A stretch of DNA of 54,875 bases from Bdellovibrionales bacterium (GTDB taxonomy: Bacteria > Bdellovibrionota > UBA1018), in assembly GCA_947380295.1 (NCBI GenBank), contig CANCQK010000018.1:1-54875 (forward strand), in the 5' to 3' direction. The position numbers and the translations under genes are program-made. The first letter of the stretch is position 1. Each line of letters opens with the position of its first letter. Shown one piece after another: positions 26,866 to 50,180 of this stretch. The notes beneath the pieces are model-generated. The model was not told where the DNA came from, searched no databases, and worked only from the letters and a program-made list of their open reading frames with translations.

Positions 26866-27068
26866 TCGAAGTGTATCTACAAATCCAGAGAATCGACTGA
26901 TTTCTAGATTATTTTTACGCTAGAGTCACAATCGACCGTTTACTGGCTCCAAACTCGGCGAACACGGCTGGTATCTCGCCTCATTCTGCATCAATCAAGT
27001 CCGAGGGGTTCAAATTCACCCCCCGCAACTGGCCTAATTAGCCTAAGTGCCGAATTTAGATGAAAAAC
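26866..27068. other. Gene-free gap between RAYT and the giant lipoprotein
   Basis: I see no reading frame of note, tRNA or clear terminator here. The right boundary touches an inverted REP-like core at 27069-27081. Confidence 0.5.
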
Positions 27069-27081
27069 GGGCTCCGTCCCC
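27069..27081 (-). repeat. REP-like core, inverted copy
   Basis: GGGCTCCGTCCCC is the reverse complement of the GGGGACGGAG core found at 26039-26048 and 2605-2614. It lies 26 bases from the 3' end of the giant lipoprotein gene, where it could also affect transcript stability. Confidence 0.4.
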
Positions 27082-27106
27082 AATCCGCACTCGCCGAAAT
27101 GACTGA

Positions 27107-41002
<13,896 letters not shown>

Positions 41003-41015
41003 ATATTATAGTTCA

Positions 41016-41044
41016 ATTCTATCTAGACCATCGGAATAGCTCAA
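41016..41044 (-). promoter_or_regulatory. Candidate promoter of the giant lipoprotein gene
   Basis: Reading on the minus strand, TTGAGC (41039-41044) and TAGAAT (41016-41021) are 17 bases apart. The predicted start site would lie only about 7 bases before the ATG at 41002, and no Shine-Dalgarno site is visible, so the transcript may be almost leaderless. Not verified. Confidence 0.35.
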
Positions 41045-41170
41045 GAAAAAGTTGAGTTTAAGAGTTCGAGTGCGTGATCACTTTCAAAGACCTGCAAAAA
41101 CAAGGGCCTATAGACCGTGTCCTGGATGGCACAGTCAGAGCTTCAAATTAAATGCAGCTTGGGTGAGAAA

Positions 41171-42439
41171 TTACGTCGAATACAGCGGGAATCTGTGGCA
41201 CATCTCGCGGACTTCTCCACGGATTTTCTTTAGCTTTTCAGCATCTCCGCGGGTCTCGATCGATTGATGAATCCAGCGCGCCACGTTCTTCATTTCCGCG
41301 TTGCCCATGCCTCGAGTGGTGATGGCCGGTACGCCGATTCGAATCCCGCTCGTGACAAACGGACTTCGCTTTTCGTTGGGGATAGTATTCTTGTTTACAG
41401 TGATCCCAGATTGATCGAGCCAAGCTTCTGCGTCTTTCCCAGAAATACTACCGTCGCCTGTAGCGGTAAGGTCGACCAGCATGAGGTGATTTTCAGTTCC
41501 GTCGGTCACCAGCTTAAATCCGAGATCCATGAGTTCTTGAGCGAGTGATTTAGCGTTAGAAATCACCTGCTTTTGGTAGTCGACAAACTGGGGTGTGAGT
41601 GCTTCTTGGAAAGCTACAGCTTTTGCAGCAATGATGTGCATCAATGGACCGCCCTGAATTCCTGGAAAAATGAGTGAATTTGCGGCTTTAATTCGCTCCT
41701 GACTACACAAAATAATCCCACCACGAGGTCCACGGAGGGTTTTGTGGGTGGTCGATGTGGTGTAGGTCGCGTGAGGGATCGGCGTTGGGTGAAGCCCCGC
41801 CGCGACCAGACCTGCAATATGAGCCATATCGACAACGAGGTGAGCCTCAGACTCGCGGGCGATTTGCCCCATGATTTCAAAATCAATGATCCGAGGATAA
41901 GCACTTGCACCTGCTACTAAAACTTTGGGGCGTTCTTTTCGGACTAAATCACGGATTTGGTCATAGTCGAGTCGGTGGGTCTCAGGGTGGAGACCGTAGG
42001 AAATTCCTTTAAATAGTTTTCCGCTAAAGTTGGCTGAGCTACCGTGAGTGAGGTGGCCGCCGTGGCTCAAGTTCATCCCGACAAGGGTGTCACCGGGTGC
42101 CATGAGTGCCATGTAGACGGCCATATTGGCCTGTGAGCCCGAGTGAGGCTGTACGTTGGCTGCTTCGGCTTTGAAAATCTGGCAAACGCGTCGGATTGCA
42201 AGAGCCTCGACCTCGTCGACGAATTCGCATCCACCATAATAACGTTTGCCTGGATAACCTTCGGCGTACTTATTGGTGAGGATTGAGCCTTGGGTCTCCA
42301 TGACGGCAGCGCTGGCATAGTTTTCGGAGGCGATTAATTCGAGACCGTCTTCCTCGCGGGTCCACTCGCGTTGAATGGATGCAAAAACTTCTGGATCTTG
42401 GCTAGCTAAGTTTTTTTTTAAAGAAGTGGATGCAGTCAT
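41171..42439 (-). CDS. glyA: Serine hydroxymethyltransferase
   Basis: A 422-residue PLP enzyme interconverting serine and glycine with tetrahydrofolate. Marks include [20 protein letters not shown], the tetrapyrrole/PLP-binding [27 protein letters not shown], and the Schiff-base lysine in [15 protein letters not shown] (about residue 231). Normal family length. Its ATG overlaps the rpiB stop by four bases (ATGA), showing translational coupling at the end of the fatty-acid operon. Confidence 0.98.
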   Translation of the reverse strand: MTASTSLKKNLASQDPEVFASIQREWTREEDGLELIASENYASAAVMETQGSILTNKYAEGYPGKRYYGGCEFVDEVEALAIRRVCQIFKAEAANVQPHSGSQANMAVYMALMAPGDTLVGMNLSHGGHLTHGSSANFSGKLFKGISYGLHPETHRLDYDQIRDLVRKERPKVLVAGASAYPRIIDFEIMGQIARESEAHLVVDMAHIAGLVAAGLHPTPIPHATYTTSTTHKTLRGPRGGIILCSQERIKAANSLIFPGIQGGPLMHIIAAKAVAFQEALTPQFVDYQKQVISNAKSLAQELMDLGFKLVTDGTENHLMLVDLTATGDGSISGKDAEAWLDQSGITVNKNTIPNEKRSPFVTSGIRIGVPAITTRGMGNAEMKNVARWIHQSIETRGDAEKLKKIRGEVREMCHRFPLYST

Positions 42440-42888
42440 TTTGTCTCCAAGGCGTGGATTTTTTGAATTCGCTGGGCGTGCTTTGCTTCGTCATTGAACG
42501 GCGTGTTGAGCCAGACTTGAGTGATTTCAACTCCGTATTGTGGCGCCACAATCCTGGCTCCCAAACAAAGCACATTTGCGTCGTTATGTTCTCGTGAGAG
42601 TCGAGCTGAAACTGGGTTCTCCACGAGCGCAGCGCGGACGCCGTTGATTTTGTTTGCGGCAATACTCATTCCAATCCCGCTTCCACAGATGAGAACTGCG
42701 CGGTGGGCCTCACCCGATGAGATTTTTTGACCAGCGAGAACGGCAAAATCGGGGTAGTCCACCGAGTTCGAATCGGATGGGCCCAGGTCTTCCCATTCCC
42801 AGTTGGGTAGGGATTGGATGAGTGCAGCTTTAAATGAAACTCCTGCGTGATCCGAGGCGATCAAAACTTTTCTCGACTTCTGGTTCAC
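42436..42888 (-). CDS. rpiB: Ribose-5-phosphate isomerase B
   Basis: A 150-residue Rpi[15 protein letters not shown] at the N-terminus, the active-site cysteine in [13 protein letters not shown] (about residue 68), and [17 protein letters not shown]. It isomerises ribose-5-phosphate and ribulose-5-phosphate in the pentose-phosphate pathway. I start it at GTG 42888, because AGGAGA lies seven bases upstream and the resulting length is the family norm; the open frame to 42972 runs into fabF. It starts 20 bases after the fabF stop and is coupled to glyA. Confidence 0.93.
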   Translation of the reverse strand: MNQKSRKVLIASDHAGVSFKAALIQSLPNWEWEDLGPSDSNSVDYPDFAVLAGQKISSGEAHRAVLICGSGIGMSIAANKINGVRAALVENPVSARLSREHNDANVLCLGARIVAPQYGVEITQVWLNTPFNDEAKHAQRIQKIHALETK

Positions 42889-42907
42889 TGAGGTGTCTCC
42901 TATCTCT

Positions 42908-44224
42908 TTAGATTCGTCCGAGAATGAGGCTGGCGTTGGTTCCACCAAAGCCGAAGCTGTTTGAAAGGACATAATCTAATCGTTTTTCAACAGTATGGTT
43001 GGCGGTAAAGTCCAGTCCCAACTCTTTGCAGGATGGGTCTAGATTTTTAAGGTTGATGGTGGGGGGGATTCTGCCGTCGCGAATTGCGAAGAGCGAAAAC
43101 ATCGCCTCGATCGCTCCTGCTGCTCCCAATAAGTGCCCCGTCATCGATTTGGTCGAGCTGATATGCAGGTGCTGAGGGCCATCTGTGAAAACACGGGCAA
43201 TTGCGCGAGCTTCCTCTGCATCTCCTGCAGGAGTCGACGTACCATGGGCGTTGATGTAGCCGATTTGCTCGGGGTTGAGTCCTGAATCTTTGAGAGCCAT
43301 CACCATGGCACGACGTCCACCTTCTCCCTCGGGAGCGGGAGTGGTCATATGGTAGGCATCGCCTGAGAGGCCGTAGCCGAGGATTTCGCCGTAAATTCGG
43401 GCTCCGCGGTTTTTAGCAAATTCATATTCTTCGAGCACGAGGACGGCTGAGCCTTCGCCCATCACAAATCCGTCCCGTTCGGTGTCGAAAGGTCGAGACG
43501 CTTCGGTGGGAGCGTCATTTCGAGTCGAGAGAGCCCGCATCGCTGCAAACCCAGCGATCCCGAGTTTGCAGATCACTGCCTCTGCTCCCCCTGCAATCAT
43601 GACGTCGGCATCTCCGCGTTGAATCATTTTCAAGGATTCGCCCAAACTATGAGCGCCCGAAGTGCAGGCTGTGACGTTGCAGAGATTGGGGCCCTGTAAA
43701 TTTAACAGGATGCTGAGTTGACCCGAGACCATATTTGGGATCACTTGGGGAATAAAGAATGGGGTAACTCTCTTGTAGCCTTTGGCTAGAAAATCATTAT
43801 GGACAGCCTCAATCTCAGGCAGACCACCCATCCCTGCACCAATGTTGACGCCCATTCGTTCAGGCGAAATTTGGGTGCGGACGGCGTCTAACCCTGAGTC
43901 GCCGTAAGCCTGCAAGCCAGCTACCAATCCGAGGTGAACGTAGCGTCCAACTCGTCGTGCTTCTTTTGAGTTGGCTGCTTGAGTCACAGTAAGATCCGGG
44001 GAGGGATGGAAGGGGCCAATCGGCTGGGTGACGTCGAAACCTCTGACCTCTGCGCTGATTGTCACAGGACAATCTTGAGTGTCAAAATGGGTCGTCTTTC
44101 CGACACCCGAGCGGCCTTCGAGAGCATTCCGCCAAGTTTCAGTAGGATTCATCCCTAAGGGACTCACGCATCCGATTCCTGTTACGACTACTCTCCGCCG
44201 ATTTTGCCTTAAATTGGACTCCAT
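42908..44224 (-). CDS. fabF: Beta-ketoacyl-ACP synthase II (FabF)
   Basis: A ~438-residue condensing enzyme. The catalytic cysteine is in NVTACTSGAHSLGESL, and the two histidines are in INAHGTSTPAGDAEEARA and the later SSTKSMTGHLLGAAGAIEA, with the VTGIGCVSPLG start and FGFGGTNASLIL end. It elongates acyl-ACP with malonyl-ACP. The ATG at 44224 is eight bases from GGGGAG; a GTG at 44227 is also possible. It follows acpP as in many bacteria. Confidence 0.97.
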   Translation of the reverse strand: MESNLRQNRRRVVVTGIGCVSPLGMNPTETWRNALEGRSGVGKTTHFDTQDCPVTISAEVRGFDVTQPIGPFHPSPDLTVTQAANSKEARRVGRYVHLGLVAGLQAYGDSGLDAVRTQISPERMGVNIGAGMGGLPEIEAVHNDFLAKGYKRVTPFFIPQVIPNMVSGQLSILLNLQGPNLCNVTACTSGAHSLGESLKMIQRGDADVMIAGGAEAVICKLGIAGFAAMRALSTRNDAPTEASRPFDTERDGFVMGEGSAVLVLEEYEFAKNRGARIYGEILGYGLSGDAYHMTTPAPEGEGGRRAMVMALKDSGLNPEQIGYINAHGTSTPAGDAEEARAIARVFTDGPQHLHISSTKSMTGHLLGAAGAIEAMFSLFAIRDGRIPPTINLKNLDPSCKELGLDFTANHTVEKRLDYVLSNSFGFGGTNASLILGRI

Positions 44225-44266
44225 CACTGTATCTCCCCGGTGCTCTTAAACTTCTCCTCAGCCGAA

Positions 44267-44509
44267 TTAATGAGTGGCTTTGGAGGCGATGTATTTTACG
44301 ACGTCGCCTACGGTCTTCATTTTCTCTGCATCTTCATCTGGGATGTCGAGATCAAACTCTTCTTCCATGGTCATGACTAGCTCGACAATGTCAAGGCTGT
44401 CAGCGCCCAGGTCGTCAATGAATGACGCGGTTTGGGTGACTTTTTCTTGTTCGACGGAAAGTTGGTCACAGATAATGGTTTTGACTCTTTCTTCAACGGA
44501 AGTGGACAT
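44267..44509 (-). CDS. acpP: Acyl carrier protein
   Basis: An 80-residue acidic four-helix protein with the phosphopantetheine serine in [15 protein letters not shown] (Ser38), and [13 protein letters not shown] as the first helix. It carries growing acyl chains in type II fatty-acid synthesis. AAGGAG-like GGAG precedes the ATG. It is between fabG and fabF in the usual order. Confidence 0.97.
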   Translation of the reverse strand: MSTSVEERVKTIICDQLSVEQEKVTQTASFIDDLGADSLDIVELVMTMEEEFDLDIPDEDAEKMKTVGDVVKYIASKATH

Positions 44510-44614
44510 TTGATATCTCCTTTTTTCTCTCGATCAATTTTCTAAGTGAGGCAGTCTCTTGCTGCTCACTCAGGACTTCTTCAGTAGAACCGCGACCTTC
44601 GTGGTTCACCAAAA

Positions 44615-45358
44615 CTACATGTACATCCCGCCATTCACCCCAATCACTTGGCCAGTGATGTATCGACTTCCTGGAGATGCTAAAAATGCGGCCAAAGCAG
44701 CCACATCTTCTGCACTTCCAAATACACTCATCGGTACGGACCGGAGAATCGCCTCTTTTTGCGCTTCAGTCAAGGCCGCAGTCATGTCAGTGCCGATGAA
44801 TCCAGGGGTGATGACGTTAACTCGGACATGGCGGCTGGCCAGTTCCTTGGCAACGCTTTTACTAAAGCCGATCAGTCCAGCCTTGGCAGCGCTATAAGCG
44901 CTTTGTCCTGCATTTCCTGATTCGCCGACGACGGACGAAATTTGGATAATGCTGCCCGAACGAGCTCGCATCATTTGTTTAGCTGCAGCGCGTGTGCAGT
45001 AAATGGCGCCCTTGAGGTCGACATCTAAAGTGCGATCCAGGTCTTCATTTTTCATCCGGATTAAAAGCGAATCGATCGTGACCCCAGCATTATTGACTAA
45101 GACATCGAGAGGTCCGTGAGTTTTAGCGACTCCGTCCAATTTTTCATCCACCAAGTCTGGATTGGATACGTCAAACCCGCAAAGCTCTCCGCTGCCTCCG
45201 GCGGCACGGATTTGATCTAAGACTTCTTGTGCCTTGCTTTCGTTTGAAGTGTAGTTGATCAGTACAAAAAATCCATCCTGAGCGAGTCGAAGAGCTGTGG
45301 CAGCTCCAATTCCTCGGGATGCTCCGGTGATGAGTGCGGTTTTTTTCTTCTGGTTCAC
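44615..45358 (-). CDS. fabG: 3-oxoacyl-ACP reductase (FabG)
   Basis: A 247-residue short-chain dehydrogenase: NADPH-binding TGASRGIGAATALRL, NNAGVTIDSLLIRM, the catalytic Ser/Tyr/Lys with SAYSAAKAG (about residues 153-159), and a C-terminal GQVIGVNGGMYM. It reduces 3-ketoacyl-ACP. It starts with GTG that overlaps the fabD stop by four bases. Ordinary length and motifs. Confidence 0.96.
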   Translation of the reverse strand: MNQKKKTALITGASRGIGAATALRLAQDGFFVLINYTSNESKAQEVLDQIRAAGGSGELCGFDVSNPDLVDEKLDGVAKTHGPLDVLVNNAGVTIDSLLIRMKNEDLDRTLDVDLKGAIYCTRAAAKQMMRARSGSIIQISSVVGESGNAGQSAYSAAKAGLIGFSKSVAKELASRHVRVNVITPGFIGTDMTAALTEAQKEAILRSVPMSVFGSAEDVAALAAFLASPGSRYITGQVIGVNGGMYM

Positions 45359-46434
45359 AGGCGTAGTTCTCCTTCGGATGTTTTGCGATGCTGAGCCAAG
45401 AACCCCTCGAGTGCAGCGACGGCTTTGGAGTCACCTACTGAGGTCAGGGCACACGTTCTTTCAGCGACTGATGCAATTCTCTTGATCAGTCCGGACAAAA
45501 CTTTACCCGGACCAAACTCAATCGCAGCATTGAAGTCGGCGGCCAAAAGATATTGAATGGATTGCTTCCAGAGGACAGGGTGGTCTACTTGTTCAATCAG
45601 AAAGTCCAAGACGAGTTCGGGCTCTTGATTGATTCTGCCTGTTCGATTGGCGACGTAGGGGATGCTCAAGGGCTTGGGTCTTTGGGTCGAGGAAGCCTGG
45701 GTAAACAGCTCTGCCATTCTTTCTCGTGCGGGCTTCATGAGTTGGCAATGGAATGGAGCGCTGACTTGAAGTGGAATTGCCTTACCTCCGGCAAAATCGC
45801 CTCCAGCTTTAATGAGTGCAACTGCCTGTTGGATTGCATCGGCTGAACCTGCGATCACAATTTGTCCAGGGGCATTAAAGTTGGCGGGTGATACGGTGGC
45901 GCTCACTGTGGTTTCAGTTTCGCTCCCTGCTGCTCGGGCTTGGATCGCATTTTCGGTTGCTCGAGCGCAAAGAGAATCAATCAACGAATCATCGAGTCCT
46001 AAGATGGCGGCCATTCCACCTTGTCCTGCAGGCACCGCTTTTTGCATCGCAATGCCTCGCTCGCGAACCCATTGCGCGGCAGTTCCTAAATCAAGGCATC
46101 CGACGGCAACCAGGGCGGAGTATTCCCCTAAGGAGTGACCGGCGACGGCTGCAGGTCTAAATTCGAGTTCTTTTTGCGCTACTCGAAATGCCGCAACGGA
46201 TGCGGTGAGTAAGCAGGGCTGAGTGTTCTCAGTGAGAATCAGGTCCGACTCGGGACCTTCGAAACAAAGCTTTTTCAGGTCGATTCGGATGGCGTCAGAA
46301 GCTTCTTCAAAAACTTCCCGTGCGACGGCAAATTGTTCGTACAGATCTTTGCCCATTCCGACATGCTGGGATCCCTGCCCCGGAAAAACGGCAAAGAGTT
46401 GGGGAGAAGTAGGAAGCTGAGTTGCAGTGCTCAT
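45355..46434 (-). CDS. fabD: Malonyl-CoA:ACP transacylase (FabD)
   Basis: A 359-residue malonyl transferase with the nucleophile elbow AVAGHSLGEYSALVA (Ser101), the FPGQGSQHVGMG start, and QVSAPFHCQLMKPA. It loads malonyl onto ACP. It is about 45 residues longer than E. coli FabD (about 310), with an extra stretch after the LCARATENAIQ region (about residues 165-200, Ala/Thr/Ser-rich), which may be a lineage-specific insertion. GAAGGAG lies 10-11 bases before the ATG. Coupled to fabG. Confidence 0.95.
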   Translation of the reverse strand: MSTATQLPTSPQLFAVFPGQGSQHVGMGKDLYEQFAVAREVFEEASDAIRIDLKKLCFEGPESDLILTENTQPCLLTASVAAFRVAQKELEFRPAAVAGHSLGEYSALVAVGCLDLGTAAQWVRERGIAMQKAVPAGQGGMAAILGLDDSLIDSLCARATENAIQARAAGSETETTVSATVSPANFNAPGQIVIAGSADAIQQAVALIKAGGDFAGGKAIPLQVSAPFHCQLMKPARERMAELFTQASSTQRPKPLSIPYVANRTGRINQEPELVLDFLIEQVDHPVLWKQSIQYLLAADFNAAIEFGPGKVLSGLIKRIASVAERTCALTSVGDSKAVAALEGFLAQHRKTSEGELRL

Positions 46435-46527
46435 TTCAGTGGTGGCTCCTTCGGTAGAGTGGAAGTTAGATTTTTGATTTCAGAGTGTCAACGCATTTTT
46501 CCTGCCTTCGCAGGGGTCTAGTCGCGC

Positions 46528-47553
46528 CTACCAGCGAACCAGAATCGATCCGTAAGTGAGTCCTGCGCCAAATACGTCGAGCAGGAGCGTTTGTCCTTTT
46601 TGAATTCTTCCATCTCGAACTGCTTCGTCCATGGCCGTAGGAACAGTTGCGGAGGAGGTATTGCCGAACCGATCGATGTTGACGAGTACTTTACTCATCG
46701 GGAAATTGAGACGTTTCGCTACGGCTTCGATAATTCTCAAGTTGGCTTGGTGTGGGATGATCCAGTCAATTTCTTCAGGCTTGAGTCCATTTGCTTCAAT
46801 CGCCATGACTGCGTAATCAGAGAGAGTTCTGACCGCAGACTTAAAGATCTCCTTGCCCTTCATATTCATTTTATGGAGATTTTTGCTGTAAGCTTCTGGG
46901 GTGACTTCCATATTAGATCCACCCGCAGGGATGTGAAACACTTCCCACAGGTCACCGTCTGATCCTAGGTGACTGGATAAAATCCGGTGAGGCGATCGAG
47001 CACTGGTTTGCTCTACGATAAAAGCACCCGCTCCGTCGCCGAATAAGATACACGAGCTTCGGTCAGACCAGTTTGTAACGCTACTGAGAACGTCCGCACC
47101 AACAATGAGAGAAGTTTTAACCTGACCACTTCGGATGAATTGATCTGCTGTGGCGAGAGCGTAAACAAAGCCAGAGCACGCAGCGTTTAAATCCATTGCC
47201 CAAGCGCGACGGGCGCCGAGTTTATGCTGAAGCCAACACGCTGCAGAGGGGATGAGTGTATCTGGCGTGACGGTTGCGTAGATAATTTGGTCAATTTGAT
47301 CCGGAGTTTTCCCAGCCATTTCGAGAGCCTTGAGGGCTGCCGCGTAACCGAGCGAAGAGTTCTGTTCGCTCGGGTCGCCTGGGCGCGAAATTCGGCGTTC
47401 ACGAATTCCGGTTCTTTCAGAGATCCACTCGTCTGAGGTGTCGACGCGTTTTGCAAGGTCATGATTAGTGAGTCGATCTTGAGGAAACGCTGCCCCGGTT
47501 CCTGTGATTCTAGACGAGTATGGAGAGTGGCTGTTTTGAGTCACGGTGTTCAA
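46528..47553 (-). CDS. fabH: Beta-ketoacyl-ACP synthase III (FabH)
   Basis: A 341-residue KAS III: catalytic Cys in LNAACSGFVYAL (Cys126), histidine in WIIPHQANLRIIEAV, asparagine in FGNTSSATVP. It starts chain elongation from acetyl-CoA and malonyl-ACP. The open frame begins with a TTG codon at 47553, with GGGAG seven bases upstream, which is the probable start. yceD lies 36 bases upstream; neither rpmF nor plsX, which usually lie between, is present. Confidence 0.96.
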   Translation of the reverse strand: MNTVTQNSHSPYSSRITGTGAAFPQDRLTNHDLAKRVDTSDEWISERTGIRERRISRPGDPSEQNSSLGYAAALKALEMAGKTPDQIDQIIYATVTPDTLIPSAACWLQHKLGARRAWAMDLNAACSGFVYALATADQFIRSGQVKTSLIVGADVLSSVTNWSDRSSCILFGDGAGAFIVEQTSARSPHRILSSHLGSDGDLWEVFHIPAGGSNMEVTPEAYSKNLHKMNMKGKEIFKSAVRTLSDYAVMAIEANGLKPEEIDWIIPHQANLRIIEAVAKRLNFPMSKVLVNIDRFGNTSSATVPTAMDEAVRDGRIQKGQTLLLDVFGAGLTYGSILVRW

Positions 47554-47589
47554 TGCGGATCTCCCTATATGATGATTCAGTGGTTTTTA

Positions 47590-48228
47590 TTAGAGTTTGA
47601 GGTCCTTGAGAGCTGAGAATGGGTGACTGGATTTGATCTTCGAGCACGCGCAGCGACCTAAATTGAGGTCGGTGCCGCAGTGGGTGCACATCCCCTTACA
47701 GGTGTCGCTACACAGCGGCTGGAAAGGGACCTGGAGCTGAAGTTGTTCCGTGGTCACATCGGCTAAGTTAATATAGTCTTCAGAAAGGTAGGTGATATCT
47801 AAGTCTTGGCCGCTGGAGATTGCTTCATCTTCAGCGTAGTTATGAGCGTGCCGCGCAAATCCTTGGTTTTGACCCATCGGGCGACCCCGTTCACGAGAGT
47901 CAGGTTTTCGCTGAAGATGCGCAACGCCAGCCATGACTGGGTCTTTACAGAAGAGACCTGAAAAATGAATCTTGCAGGGGCGTTCAAATGAGTTCGCGCA
48001 ACGGCTGCAGAGGAGATGAATATGGGTCGCGATGTTACCCGAAACCACGACAACTTCATCTACTTTTCTCAGAGAGAAAGAGGTGGCGATCGGCCGCATT
48101 TTTTTTCTCAGAGGGAGTGTTTCGGAGTCTTCGTCTACACGACAAACGGCTTCCAATACCCAAGGCTCATCCTGAGTGAATTCGAGTTCTGTCTCTTGAT
48201 CTGTAATTTCTTGCAAATAGATCTTCAT
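47590..48228 (-). CDS. yceD: YceD/DUF177 family protein (23S rRNA accumulation protein)
   Basis: About 212 residues from MKIYLQEITDQE. The C-terminal DUF177 signature includes HIHLLCSRCANSFERPC and the zinc-like PLCSDTCKGMCTHCGTDLN with further cysteines. This family lies upstream of rpmF in most bacteria and is connected with 23S rRNA. Start ATG 48228 is preceded by AGGTG; the frame to 48255 is longer. The interval between this gene and fabH holds no L32 gene. Confidence 0.87.
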   Translation of the reverse strand: MKIYLQEITDQETELEFTQDEPWVLEAVCRVDEDSETLPLRKKMRPIATSFSLRKVDEVVVVSGNIATHIHLLCSRCANSFERPCKIHFSGLFCKDPVMAGVAHLQRKPDSRERGRPMGQNQGFARHAHNYAEDEAISSGQDLDITYLSEDYINLADVTTEQLQLQVPFQPLCSDTCKGMCTHCGTDLNLGRCACSKIKSSHPFSALKDLKL

Positions 48229-48267
48229 GGATGCACCTAATTCGTTTGATACCAAAGTGGTCGGATA

Positions 48268-49362
48268 CTATCTTGCACTTGAACGAGAGTCAATTGGAAT
48301 TACTCGCAATTTTCGCTCGCCCCGAATTTCCCAGACGACCTTCCTGTCTGCGAGTTGGCGGGGTTTGAGTCCTAAAATTCGAGCGGGGACTCGGGTGAGT
48401 TGGTGAACTGATCTCAGCAGAATCTCTTGGATAGGGCGGTTGACATCCCGAGCTTCGGCCTCCGCCCAGCGGCAGTAACTTTCAGGCAGGAGCAGGCCGC
48501 CTCCTGCAAGCATTCCTGTTGATGTGCGGCTCGCTCCCGCTTGAAAGTGGACTTTTAAGCGACCGAGCGTACTCCATTGTGGGTTCTTGGGCTGTCCCGC
48601 AGCCGCTGCGCAATCCGAAATGAGGCAGACCGAGTGGCTCGGGTGAAGGGCTCGTGTGAGACGGATCCAGGGTCGGGAAACATGAATTTGATCCATGATC
48701 AACTCGAGATAGATCTCTCGGTTGCCGAGAGCAGCACCTAATACTCCAGGCTCCCGATGATGGTAAGCGAGCGCGTTCCAGGCATGGGTGACCCCTCGGA
48801 TGCCGAGCTCAAAGGCCTTCTTTGCTTGTTCAAAGGTGGCCTTCGAGTGGCCTGCTGAAAGAAGAATGCCTCGCGGATTGCACCATTTGATCAACTGGCG
48901 CAGTTTGAGGGTCGACATCGCTTCAGGGGCTAGGGTGATAATTTTAAGGGTACCTTGGCTGGCCTTCCAGAGTATTTCTAGCTCGTCGGGATTGAACTGC
49001 CTGACGAGCGGAGTGGGGTGGGCCCCACTCATTTGAGGAGCGATCCACGGCCCCTCGAGATGGATGCCGAAGGGCTTCGCCCCTGGGAATTGATCGGAGC
49101 GGATCCATTGCCCCAAACGCACCACGGTCTCTTTGAGGTCCTTTGGAGCGGCAGTCACTGTCGTAGCGCAGAATCCGGCTAAACCTGATTTCCAGAGCTC
49201 GCCAGAGAGCTCGTTGAGTTGTTTGGGCGAGGCAGACATAAGGTCGATTCCAAAAGCGCCATGAAAATGGAGGTCCACCGCACCGACGGTTTCGAGCTCC
49301 CTCGGGCCTTTGCCAGGGTTTTTGTTGAGTTTCATCTTGACTGTCCGAGTCCCACGTGCCAC
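48268..49362 (-). CDS. nagA: N-acetylglucosamine-6-phosphate deacetylase
   Basis: A 364-residue amidohydrolase. The metal-site His pair lies in DLHFHGAFG (His32 and His34), the glutamate in HLEGPW, later histidines in SAGHSKATFE and VTHAWNAL, and the catalytic aspartate in ISDCAAAAGQ. Family proteins normally have an N-terminal beta domain of about 50 residues before the barrel; here the barrel starts within the first 30 residues, so that domain is missing or the product is short. Involved in amino-sugar recycling. The GTG-type start at 49362 and an ATG at 49335 are both possible. Divergent from the next gene. Confidence 0.82.
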   Translation of the reverse strand: MARGTRTVKMKLNKNPGKGPRELETVGAVDLHFHGAFGIDLMSASPKQLNELSGELWKSGLAGFCATTVTAAPKDLKETVVRLGQWIRSDQFPGAKPFGIHLEGPWIAPQMSGAHPTPLVRQFNPDELEILWKASQGTLKIITLAPEAMSTLKLRQLIKWCNPRGILLSAGHSKATFEQAKKAFELGIRGVTHAWNALAYHHREPGVLGAALGNREIYLELIMDQIHVSRPWIRLTRALHPSHSVCLISDCAAAAGQPKNPQWSTLGRLKVHFQAGASRTSTGMLAGGGLLLPESYCRWAEAEARDVNRPIQEILLRSVHQLTRVPARILGLKPRQLADRKVVWEIRGERKLRVIPIDSRSSAR

Positions 49363-49408
49363 TTCTTGGTGTTATCATTAAGACGAACTTGAAAAAAGGC
49401 AAAATAGT

Positions 49409-50020
49409 ATGGTTAAGTCTCTCTTCCCTTCGTTTTCAAAATTAACAGGGAAATCAAAATCTAACGCTCCCTCTGCTTCCGGTAAAAAAACAGGGGCTGC
49501 TGTATCCCGTTCGAACTCAGGTTCCCGCTCTCATTCGGGTTCGACGAGCGATTCTAGCCATACCTCATCGCACTCAACTCACGAAGCTAAGGCGCCAGCA
49601 AAAGCTAAATCGAAGGCTGCCTCGGCACCAAAAAAGTCCGATTTATTGACCAAGAGAAGCTTGGCAGAAGTCCTGGGCGAAACCGTTTGTCGTGAGGTCG
49701 CCTGCGAGGGGTTGGCTACTTCGGGCGGATATTGCCGCCTTCACTACATTAAGAACTGGAAAAAAATTAAGCGCAAGGAAGTCATTCTTCGCGAGAAAAA
49801 GCTCAATCAATACATCGAAGAATTGGTGGCTAAGTACCCAGAAAAGTACATCGAAGCCATTCGCCAGGACTTGGCTAGCGATAAAGACTTTGCAAAAGTC
49901 ATCTACGATCTCGATCTCGATGAGGCAGTGGATGATTTTGATGTCGAGGCATCTGAGTCTGTGGATTCATTGATCGACACCATTAAGCGAGACTTCGAAG
50001 ACGAAGGTGACGCGTTCTAG
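49409..50020 (+). CDS. Conserved-type protein with Ser-rich N-terminus
   Basis: A 203-residue protein. Residues ~1-75 are Ser/His/Lys/Ala-rich and probably disordered (including SHSGSTSDSSHTSSHSTHEAK). From TKRSLAEVLGETVCREVACEGLATSGGYCRLHYIKNWKKIKR the sequence is ordered, with three cysteines and a histidine that could form a small metal site. The tail is acidic and helical (VDSLIDTIKRDFEDEG). I recall similar C-terminal parts in Bdellovibrio-type genomes, but know of no function. It is divergent from nagA and has a bidirectional terminator downstream. Confidence 0.65.
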   Translation: MVKSLFPSFSKLTGKSKSNAPSASGKKTGAAVSRSNSGSRSHSGSTSDSSHTSSHSTHEAKAPAKAKSKAASAPKKSDLLTKRSLAEVLGETVCREVACEGLATSGGYCRLHYIKNWKKIKRKEVILREKKLNQYIEELVAKYPEKYIEAIRQDLASDKDFAKVIYDLDLDEAVDDFDVEASESVDSLIDTIKRDFEDEGDAF

Positions 50021-50105
50021 TTTGGTTTAGGATGAGGCAATTCAGCTTAATCGGTTGAGTTGCCTTACTTTCTGATTAGAAAATAGTTGAGTATTTAGAA
50101 AAACA

Positions 50106-50143
50106 AAACGCCCACCAGTTCTTGCGAGCTGAAGTGGGCGTTT
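50106..50143. terminator. Bidirectional rho-independent-type terminator
   Basis: AAACGCCCAC (50106-50115) pairs with GTGGGCGTTT (50134-50143); the loop can fold further. A T-rich run follows on the plus strand, and an A-rich run on the left serves the minus strand. It lies between the convergent 49409-50020 and 50181-50450 genes. Confidence 0.75.
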
Positions 50144-50180
50144 GCTTTTGTGTGTGTAAGTGGAGAGGGAACTCTAGGAC

